Source: JAGVSR01 sp033765145 (GTDB lineage Bacteria; Pseudomonadota; Alphaproteobacteria; Rhizobiales; Hyphomicrobiaceae). From it: a stretch of 64,000 bases of DNA. The stretch spans positions 148,709-212,708 of the forward strand of contig JANRIH010000028.1 in NCBI GenBank assembly GCA_033765145.1, given 5' to 3'. Below, piece by piece: positions 54,501 to 61,270 of the stretch. The stretch's first letter is position 1. Every line of letters begins with the position of its first letter. The notes beneath the pieces are model-generated. The model had not been told where the DNA came from. It did no database searches and worked only from the letters and a program-made list of their open reading frames with translations. Both the position numbers and the translations under genes were made by a program.

Positions 54501-57500
54501 ACGCCCCTGGGCTTGTGGTGCAAGGTCCGCCCGGAACCGGGAAGAGCCAGACTATTGTCAACATCATAACGGACTGCATCGGCCGAAACGAAAGCGTGCT
54601 CGTTGTCTGCGAAAAGAAGGCGGCGCTCGATGTCGTGCAGAAGCGTCTGGCGGCAGAGAAGCTCGACCATCGTGTCTTTCGTATCGAGAATACGCAAAGC
54701 GACCGGAAGCCTGTCCTGGAGCAATTGCGTGCCCAAGTGCCCAATATCCTCGACGCCCGTACGGTATCCGATGGCAATGCGCAAGCAAAACGACGCCAGA
54801 TCGCGACACAGCTCGACGCCATCGAAGCAGATCTTGACAGCTATCACTCAGCTCTTCACGCAACCGACGATCGTCTGGGTCTCACCTATCGCGAAGTGCT
54901 TGCGATGATAGCTGAGAATGGCAAGCGCGTGGCCGATGTGTCCGTACCCGGTTTGCGGTCGCAGCTCGCACCGTTGAATGCTGGTGAAGTCGAGGCTGTC
55001 ATAAGCGAATGCACCGGCCTTGTTCAGGTCTGGCTTGACGGGGGCGTCTCCGGCACCCCGCTTGCAATCCTGCGTCCGTTTGCGACGGATGCGGCTCTTG
55101 CCGAACAGATCGCGTCAGACCTCGGCGCCTTGCGGACTGCGGATGAGGCCCGTTCCAGGGCATTGGCCGAGCGCAAGAAGCTCGATGCGGAGCTTCAAAA
55201 AATCACCTGCCATGATCCCGATGCCCTCGGACAGTGGATCGATGAGAATCAGGAGGCTCTAAAAGCCGTCTCGCCCGACTTGCTCGAGCGCTCGAGCCGC
55301 TGGCGCAGCTTCTTTGCCTCTGGTGGGCAGCACGTCGTCGCGGCCGAGGCTGGCCGAAAACGCCTTTCGGATCTCCAAGAGAAGTTTGACCGCCTCGCCA
55401 TGACGGGTCCGGCGTCGCTGGCCTATGCTGCGGTTAGAGAGTGGACATCAGAAGAGATCGAGCTGCTCTCGGGAGCTCTGCCAGCACTGCGCAGTATCGG
55501 AGGCCTTTTCTCGTTCCTCAATTTACCGCAGATCTTGCGCCGTCGAGCGGCTCGGTCCGTCTTGTTACGCCGTGGCATTGCGAACAATGGCGCCTCCTGC
55601 CTGGCCCATGCGGAAGCTGCAGAATTCGAGAAGGGGGTCCGGTCTTCGCTCCAGGAGTTGATTGAGATCGCTTCGGTCTTCGGCGAGAAGCTCGAATGCC
55701 CTGCGGACCGCAGCAAGCTCTTGAGCGCGGCTCGAAGGCTCGCCACGTGGCTGTATGGCTTCCGCGAGATGGCCAACCGGCTTGACAGAGCACCGTCTTC
55801 AGAGCTGTGGCCGCATGTCGAGCACTTGGCCCACGATCTCGATCAAAACAGTCGAGATGATAAACGCTCGCCGCTGGGACCCCTTCTTACAGCCGTCGGC
55901 CTTGCGACCGCCGTTGCCGCCGTGAACAAGATGACCCTGAGACGAGCCGAGCGCCTGGCTCCGCACCTTGCTGACGAGACCATGCAAGGTATTGCGAGAG
56001 GCGTCGAGTTCGAACGGGCATTACCACTAGATTGGAAGGCTATCGACCAGGCGTTGCCCACCCTTGTCGCATTCCAGACATTTCGACTGCGCGAGGCCAC
56101 GCTTTCACCCGCCGCGCGCGCCGTGTTCGTCGAGCTGGAGCCGATTGTCGAGAAGCTTCGCGCCGCGGCCAACCCGAGCGGCTCAATCGCCGCCCTCCTG
56201 CGTAGGGAGGCAGCGACCGCATGGAAGGGAGAAATCGAAACCCGTCATCCGCAGCTGCAGCGCCTAAGAACGCAACTAGAGAAAGACATCGGCGAACTCG
56301 AGCGGCTCGACACCGAGATGCGTGATATCAACCGACGCTACCTCGGCCACATAGGCCAATCCGGATTGGCGCGCGTGGATCAGTGGGCTCGCGTCTGGGC
56401 CTTGGGTGGACCCAATCAACTCAGGCTACGTCAGGTCTTCGACAGGGGCCGCAACCTGGGGCTGCTAAAACTCCGGCCCGTATGGCTGGTCAACCCGGAT
56501 GTGGCCAGCCGCATGCTGCCCATGGAACCCGGGCTCTTCGACGTCGTCATTTTTGATGAAGCTTCGCAGATGCGCGTGGTCAATGCACTCCCCGCGCTCT
56601 TCCGAGCCAAGCGTGCCATCATAAGCGGGGATGAGAAGCAGCTACCCCCTACAAATTTCTTCGGCACGAAACTGGACGCCCCGGATCCGGTGGATGATGA
56701 TCTTGAAGACCCCTGGGCAGTGCCAGATGACGACTTAGTTGAAGATGGCGCAGATGCAGAAGCCGGTTCGGCATCGATTGATCAGCGCGAGCTGGACGCC
56801 AGCGAGCGTCATATCAAAGACTGTGAAGATCTTCTCACGCTCGCCTCAGGCCTGTTGCCTCCGGCTAGTCTCGATATCCATTACCGTTCGGCCTATCGCG
56901 AGCTGATCGCCTTCTCCAATGCAGCCTATTACGGCGGCAAGCTGAACGTGCCAGTCCGCAGGCCCGCGGAAGATATCCAGCGCGCAAAACCCATCGAAGT
57001 TCGCCGCGTCGATGGGCTCTATAAAAACCAGACCAACGGGGACGAAGCGGCTGCAATCGTGGATCTGCTCTCAGACCTCTGGACCTCGATGCCAACGCCC
57101 CCGACACTCGGGGTCGTCACATTCAACATGAAACAGGCTGAACTGATCGAAGCGCGCCTTCAACAGCGCGCGGAAGATGATCGCAGGTTTGCCGGGGCCC
57201 TGGATCGCGAACGGACACGGTCGGCCGAAGGCGAAGATGTGGGCTTCTTTGTCAAGAACCTGGAAAACGTCCAGGGCGACGAACGTGACTGGATTGTCTT
57301 CTCCACGACATTCGGCCGCGATGAGAACGGCGTTTTCAAGCGCGTGTTTGGCGCTCTGAACCAACAGGGTGGTGAACGCCGGCTCAATGTCGCGGTTACC
57401 CGTGCAAAGCAGAAGGTCGTGCTTGTCACTTCTATGCCGACTGCGGAGATTTCGAGCTTCATCGGGCAGCGCCGTGCCCCCACGATGGCCCGCGACTACC

Positions 57501-57952
57501 TGCAGGGGTACATGCGCTACGCTGAACTTGTCCACGAAGGTGAATTCGAGGCAGCGAGCAGCATCCTGAACGCGTTCGACAGCAAGCCTCACTACGCAAT
57601 GTCCGGGCCAGAGCCAACGGCAGACGAACTCGTTTTACAAGCCCTCGAGGCGCTCCAACGGGAAGGGTTCGACGCATCCTTAATGCCTATGGAGGACGCC
57701 TTCAGTCTCGACATTGCCGTGAAGCATGCCGTTACGGGGCTCTATGCCCTGGGGGTCGAGTTCGACAGCCCCCGACACCATCTGCTGCACCAAGCTCGGG
57801 CGCGAGAAGTCTGGAGGCCAAAGTTGCTGGCCCGGTCGGGACTCACTCTTCACCGGATCCAATCATCGTCGTGGGTCCAGAACCTAACGCGCGAGCGCGA
57901 GCGTCTCATCCATGCTGCGCGTGCAGCCACAGCCAGGGTAAGAGCGGCATGA
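51584..57952 (+). CDS. Zinc-ribbon / pseudokinase / SF1 helicase / Vsr-like nuclease fusion
   Basis: 2122 aa. Two zinc ribbons (C8, C11, C22, C32; C83, H87, C96, C99) are followed at about 115-370 by a protein-kinase-like domain. In it the HRD loop reads LRHGNLQPAVI (catalytic Asp replaced by Asn) and the VAIK Lys seems replaced by Arg, though TDFASARI keeps the DFG-like Asp; it is probably a pseudokinase. An SF1 helicase of the UPF1/COG1112 type follows: GPPGTGKS at 981-988, a ~600-residue insertion, DEASQ at 1658, SGDEKQLPP, VQGDERDWIVFST and NVAVTRAK. The last ~110 residues look like a Vsr/MTES_1575 nuclease (SLDIAV, GVEFDS). Coupled to both neighbours by ATGA overlaps. Confidence 0.9.
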   Translation: MTLYVRTCPACASERPYDEDECLNVLETGQICRFPLLDIHPTPAGGAKNAKDETAGPAAPSDVTTEPTAHDDEPAGTQPDGLCPNGHAVEPDDVLCLICGARLGSSEENKDPRTKRIGDWQIVAELPQTSPDADLYLARRTSEEAVCVLRHFQAGMEPDPALYAVLERLERPDVARLIAHGRSEGRAYEVWEHVEGRTLGEFRHEVIGDLDAIEQIAVALIRMLSAFEQRGLRHGNLQPAVIRLRSTSPLVACVTDFASARIAEFDVEASRFRQTSRYMAPETVAEASTAASDWWSLGIILLEMLTDGRCFEGVHDRAFLLHLVARGVALPEDLQPRWRNLLEGLLTRNHESRWRSEQALRWVEGESDIPTGYEHAAAAGVGPFIHFADRKITSPAEFAFIAAEEANWSDAQAALDHGRIASWLDEFEKTPAALDLVKKLASDQRLKELNSDFPMALAIAALNPNLPLCIKGEFVTSTALLSDPNMGSKWLARETIAYLRRLKRPSDHWLILLADRAQRVRSRAKDARIKLDESGLSVLQLATSTAALEQRWRAKRGLFPDSDNAVLGSLIDRRSLTDEDLLLLSAAAIENFRPAEELLRDAQNLANEAGIPEFDRGSATKDLARPRRDLADDLDARVPGFERCGRAAIDSWMDTYRAANRRMPLSRLLVVLAVPASDWAEPPHQDYVRNVVSFLERRVLSGIQRGPLVQMRVTASVLDVTGLGGADLLARVLDSVVSRSDGAVELPRDAMPASHVDKLRALESKARTYRRDTGLDALFMAFPILTLRAKNDDGEKTRIAPVFLWPVTLSVQRGAAGRVSIGFDQTREVQLNPALETIIGPEAGARWQDWANDRLRDGFDSFSSVLRTAAEMVEGNIGEKIVPVPQAKTIKATNKLEIYASAAIFVAEFASQAIANDLRLLQQQPLEGTALEYLLRLRAPESAQEIRHVSHLERYTTLEADPSQEDAVFRARHAPGLVVQGPPGTGKSQTIVNIITDCIGRNESVLVVCEKKAALDVVQKRLAAEKLDHRVFRIENTQSDRKPVLEQLRAQVPNILDARTVSDGNAQAKRRQIATQLDAIEADLDSYHSALHATDDRLGLTYREVLAMIAENGKRVADVSVPGLRSQLAPLNAGEVEAVISECTGLVQVWLDGGVSGTPLAILRPFATDAALAEQIASDLGALRTADEARSRALAERKKLDAELQKITCHDPDALGQWIDENQEALKAVSPDLLERSSRWRSFFASGGQHVVAAEAGRKRLSDLQEKFDRLAMTGPASLAYAAVREWTSEEIELLSGALPALRSIGGLFSFLNLPQILRRRAARSVLLRRGIANNGASCLAHAEAAEFEKGVRSSLQELIEIASVFGEKLECPADRSKLLSAARRLATWLYGFREMANRLDRAPSSELWPHVEHLAHDLDQNSRDDKRSPLGPLLTAVGLATAVAAVNKMTLRRAERLAPHLADETMQGIARGVEFERALPLDWKAIDQALPTLVAFQTFRLREATLSPAARAVFVELEPIVEKLRAAANPSGSIAALLRREAATAWKGEIETRHPQLQRLRTQLEKDIGELERLDTEMRDINRRYLGHIGQSGLARVDQWARVWALGGPNQLRLRQVFDRGRNLGLLKLRPVWLVNPDVASRMLPMEPGLFDVVIFDEASQMRVVNALPALFRAKRAIISGDEKQLPPTNFFGTKLDAPDPVDDDLEDPWAVPDDDLVEDGADAEAGSASIDQRELDASERHIKDCEDLLTLASGLLPPASLDIHYRSAYRELIAFSNAAYYGGKLNVPVRRPAEDIQRAKPIEVRRVDGLYKNQTNGDEAAAIVDLLSDLWTSMPTPPTLGVVTFNMKQAELIEARLQQRAEDDRRFAGALDRERTRSAEGEDVGFFVKNLENVQGDERDWIVFSTTFGRDENGVFKRVFGALNQQGGERRLNVAVTRAKQKVVLVTSMPTAEISSFIGQRRAPTMARDYLQGYMRYAELVHEGEFEAASSILNAFDSKPHYAMSGPEPTADELVLQALEALQREGFDASLMPMEDAFSLDIAVKHAVTGLYALGVEFDSPRHHLLHQARAREVWRPKLLARSGLTLHRIQSSSWVQNLTRERERLIHAARAATARVRAA

Positions 57953-59343
57953 GCAAGCTCGTTTTCGTGAATTACAGGATCTCGGATGCTGAGGAGCGCG
58001 AGACTCGTCGGAAAATCGCGCTGATCAGATCGATGCTTGAACGATGCGCGCGATTGCAGGCTGAGCTCGCAGCTCTCGAACCAGTTGCGGGCGAGAATTG
58101 GGAGGAGACGCTCGCTCGTTATCGCAAGTTTGTTGACGCGAACCGGTGGAACGAGTTCGTGGATGACTACAACCGCCTGTACGATGAGCTCCCTGAAGTT
58201 GCACGACGGCTCGAGCAGGAGCTTGCCGACGCAAGGGCGAAGCGACTGCGTCTCGAACTGACGGCTGCCACGTTATTGGTGTCGACCGAGGCCTATGCCG
58301 ATCGCAAAGTACTCCAGGCTATTGCTGGGAAGGCGGGCAATCTCTTCGGAGATAGCTTCCAGGAGGCCCAGTCGAAGATCGAGAAACTCGTCAGAGACCG
58401 GCTTGCGACGCCCCTCGCAGTCTCTAGCCCGAAAATGACCGACGACCAGATCGCTCTTGCGAGAGACCTACTGGCCGCATCGCCGGCAGAAGCTCGGACA
58501 ACGAGGGCCAACATCGGGTTAGAGGAAACAAAGCAACACTCCGATGATACCAACTCAGCGGACAACGGCGCAGCGTCGGGCCGCGTCATCCAACTCTCTG
58601 AGAAGCTAGCTCGCCTACAGTCCGAACGCGTCTCTGTGGATGATCTCATGACGCGATTGGGGGACGTCTCAACCAAGTCCGCTTCCGAGCGCGGCTTACT
58701 GATCGATTCGATTGAACTCGAGGCTCAGGAGCGTCTCGACATCTCCAAGCGAAAGCGCGAAATCGAAAGGCTTGTCGACGAGGGCCTCGCGTGGCTTACG
58801 CCATTTCAGTCGCTTAGCGCAGATAGTTTTCGCGAAAGGCTCGCTGCAGTAGCTGACTCTAATGACGTCATGGCAACACGGAGCGTTTCGGCAGAGGCTC
58901 TCAATTGGGCGGAAGCTGAGGGCAAACGACAGGACGGCGAGCGCATCCGATCGTTGCTGCTCAGCGAACTTCATGAACTCGGCTATGAGGTGAACTTGCA
59001 GGGCGCTGCGTGGGACGAGAGCAGCCGCGTCACGATCAGCAAGCCCTCCGAACCGAATTATGATGTTCAGCTTAGCGCTGCTCCTGGCGGTGCCATCCAG
59101 TCGAAGGTACGCGCATACGATCATCCCGGCCGCAGCGCAGGCGTCAATCGACGCGATGTAGAAGTTGAGCAGGGATGGTGCGACGACCTCGCCCGGGTCA
59201 ACAAGCTATTGGCCGAACGCGGTCTCATAGCTGAAATCAAGCACGAGGAAGGGCCAGGGTCTAGTGTTCAGAAGCCATTGCCGGCACGCGTCGATCGCGA
59301 CATTCGTTCGACTACTGCAAAGCCTCTTGAGAGGAAGGCGTGA
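57949..59343 (+). CDS. Coiled-coil protein, last gene of the SbcCD-helicase operon
   Basis: 464-aa soluble protein starting MSKLVFVNYRISDAEERETR, overlapping the helicase stop by 4 bases. The first ~150 residues are helical with heptad character (MLERCARLQAELAAL, RRLEQELADARAKRLRLEL); a flexible middle (about 180-215) is followed by another helical stretch, then a small C-terminal alpha/beta region (ELHELGYEVNLQGAAWDES, YDVQLSAAPGGAIQSKVRAY). I recognise no family. Probably a structural or recruitment subunit of the operon's complex. Confidence 0.8.
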   Translation: MSKLVFVNYRISDAEERETRRKIALIRSMLERCARLQAELAALEPVAGENWEETLARYRKFVDANRWNEFVDDYNRLYDELPEVARRLEQELADARAKRLRLELTAATLLVSTEAYADRKVLQAIAGKAGNLFGDSFQEAQSKIEKLVRDRLATPLAVSSPKMTDDQIALARDLLAASPAEARTTRANIGLEETKQHSDDTNSADNGAASGRVIQLSEKLARLQSERVSVDDLMTRLGDVSTKSASERGLLIDSIELEAQERLDISKRKREIERLVDEGLAWLTPFQSLSADSFRERLAAVADSNDVMATRSVSAEALNWAEAEGKRQDGERIRSLLLSELHELGYEVNLQGAAWDESSRVTISKPSEPNYDVQLSAAPGGAIQSKVRAYDHPGRSAGVNRRDVEVEQGWCDDLARVNKLLAERGLIAEIKHEEGPGSSVQKPLPARVDRDIRSTTAKPLERKA

Positions 59344-59388
59344 CAACGGTGCAATATCGACGGTCGTCCGACCTAGACCTCATGGAGG

Positions 59389-59982
59389 TCACCCCGTCGC
59401 TGCAAGATCTACGGCATTGCGAAGCTGTTGAAAGGTCCGTGGGCCACCCGAAAGCTCCCTCAGAGAAGGCAGAGTAATCGAGTGCTGGCTGCGCGTTCGT
59501 TCGTTTAGCACCCGAGTCGGAAGAACATAGAACTCCCATTGCGCGACATTGAGGGGGTCGAGAGTATCCCGATCTTCATGCCGGAGGAGTGCGAAAACGT
59601 AGATATCTGCGTGGCGCGCTGGCTCATCCGAAGACATGCCGGTCTCAGCATCCCACCATCTTCGCTTGCCAACCTGAAATATGATCGTTGAGGGACGTGC
59701 CTGCTTCCACGCCTGCACGTAGGCAGCCGATTTTACCTCAATCTTGGTCCCATTCGCGAGCTTGAGATCGTACGCGTCCCACTCCCGTCGCATCGGCTCC
59801 CAAGCTCCGCCGAGCGCGAGTGCGACGATGTATTCTGCAAGCACACCGCGCGTTGCATTGCTGACGAGATCTGATGCGCTCCACTGCCAGAATTCCAGCA
59901 GAGTGCCCCCGACCGGATGACCTCCATCATGAAAAGGCTCGGAGCCTGATTTTCGTTTGGATGCTGCGTCTGTAATCTCCAT
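59389..59982 (-). CDS. PD-(D/E)XK nuclease-like protein downstream of jetD
   Basis: 197 aa from an ATG at 59982 with GAGGGGAT upstream. The core is a restriction-endonuclease-like fold: RGVLAEYIVALALGGAW (E50), then WDAYDLKLANGTKIEVKSAA with D72, E82 and K84 as the PD-(D/E)XK triad. RPSTIIFQVGKRRWWDAETG follows. It lies 76 bases after jetD on the same strand, probably in the same operon, and is not one of the four standard Jet genes. Confidence 0.8.
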   Translation of the reverse strand: MEITDAASKRKSGSEPFHDGGHPVGGTLLEFWQWSASDLVSNATRGVLAEYIVALALGGAWEPMRREWDAYDLKLANGTKIEVKSAAYVQAWKQARPSTIIFQVGKRRWWDAETGMSSDEPARHADIYVFALLRHEDRDTLDPLNVAQWEFYVLPTRVLNERTRSQHSITLPSLRELSGGPRTFQQLRNAVDLAATG

Positions 59983-60058
59983 ATCCCCTCTCCTCCGATC
60001 TAACCGTCGTTGCCACTGGCAACTGGCCCCACACATCGATTTGTTGTCGTCGATCTTG

Positions 60059-61270
60059 CTATCGGTGCCCGAGAATTGCCACAGCCTCGCGCAATGGAAT
60101 GCGCTCCTGTTCGAGGCGAATGGCCCGGCCAAGTCGATCGAAACGCAGGTCGTCGTAGAGGCTTGCTTCCGTCGGCGTCAGACGATCGAGCGCGCCCGCA
60201 TAAGGGGTGAGTTCAGTGCTCCAGTGCGCTTGATGCCGCATGAGCGTATCCCGATCCATAAGAAGGGATCGTATGTCCGGTAGGATCGCCCGCATCCTCT
60301 CCAACATGGCGAAACCATTTGTGTCGATATCTCCCCAATAGAGCGCCTCCCGATCCTTAAGCCAATCACCCTCTCGGAGAAGACCGACCGCGTATCCAAG
60401 TCCGAAAATAACAGCAGTGCGGGCCATGGCAGGCAACGCAAGCCCGGTGATCTCGTTCTCGACAATGATGACGCGTTCCACAGCGAGGTCCAGGCGTGCC
60501 AACTCGTCGATTCGCACCGTGAGGTCCGTGAGGCCGTGGATCGCCAGATCAGGATCGAGAACGCGGAACCGAACGAGCGGAGGCTTCGTCGCAAGGCCAT
60601 ATCGGGCCTCGAATCCGGCGCTGCCAGTTCTCGAAACATTGATCGCATCCGCGGGAAGCACGAGATCTAGCAACTCGGCCAGCAACGGCTTCCGAGCCTC
60701 GATGAATTTCGTGTCGACGCCTGGGACGTCGATCTCGCGGACGTAGCGGTCCGAGCGTGGGTTGGTGCGAAACCAGTTAAGAACTGCGAGGATCCGCTCC
60801 CAGGCGTCTTTATGTTCAAGGACCTTGAGCGGTCTTCGCTCGAGCCATGCCTTCAGTTCAGGGAAGCGCTCGATGGTGCTCTGAGCCAGGGCTGCAAAGC
60901 GCTCCGCAGTCTCGGCCTGGCCGATGAGGGCCAGAGCGTCGGTCCGCGTCGGAACGAGAATCGAGCTGGGAGTTCTATTGCGGCCGATCAGGCGGTTCGA
61001 CGTCTCACTCCACACGATTTCGTAGCCATAACCAACGGCGACGCGTGAACTGGCCTCTAACTCCCTGATCCAGGCCCGGACCTCGTCGTGGCGGGTGGCA
61101 AGCTCGCGCGGGGTGGGTCCACGCAAACGAAGCGTCAACGGAAAGCTAAGCCTGTCCGTCTCAAGCTCGTGCGAGCCGCCAGTAGCGCCGACGGCATCAC
61201 GGAGCAACCGGCCATTATCCCAATGCTTCTGGACCTGGGCCCGGACATCCGCCGGCGTGGTCCAACTCAT
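60059..61270 (-). CDS. jetD: Wadjet protein JetD (DUF3322-DUF2220, Toprim-like nuclease)
   Basis: 403 aa. The N-terminal DUF3322 reads FPLTLRLRGPTPRELATRHD and VVWSET-like EIVWSETSNRLIGRNRTPSS; the C-terminal DUF2220/Toprim-like nuclease has VIIVENEITGLALP (acidic residue) and LYWGDIDTNGFAMLERMRAI (DxD). In Wadjet, JetD cleaves the plasmid DNA that the JetABC SMC motor has recognised as a small circle. The ATG overlaps the jetC stop by four bases. Confidence 0.93.
   Translation of the reverse strand: MSWTTPADVRAQVQKHWDNGRLLRDAVGATGGSHELETDRLSFPLTLRLRGPTPRELATRHDEVRAWIRELEASSRVAVGYGYEIVWSETSNRLIGRNRTPSSILVPTRTDALALIGQAETAERFAALAQSTIERFPELKAWLERRPLKVLEHKDAWERILAVLNWFRTNPRSDRYVREIDVPGVDTKFIEARKPLLAELLDLVLPADAINVSRTGSAGFEARYGLATKPPLVRFRVLDPDLAIHGLTDLTVRIDELARLDLAVERVIIVENEITGLALPAMARTAVIFGLGYAVGLLREGDWLKDREALYWGDIDTNGFAMLERMRAILPDIRSLLMDRDTLMRHQAHWSTELTPYAGALDRLTPTEASLYDDLRFDRLGRAIRLEQERIPLREAVAILGHR

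Noticed and set aside
59376..59390. GACCTC-ATG-GAGGTC hairpin as a terminator between the convergent operon ends
   Set aside because: Loop of 3 bases, short stem, no T tract, and it runs up against the stop of the minus-strand gene; too weak to call.
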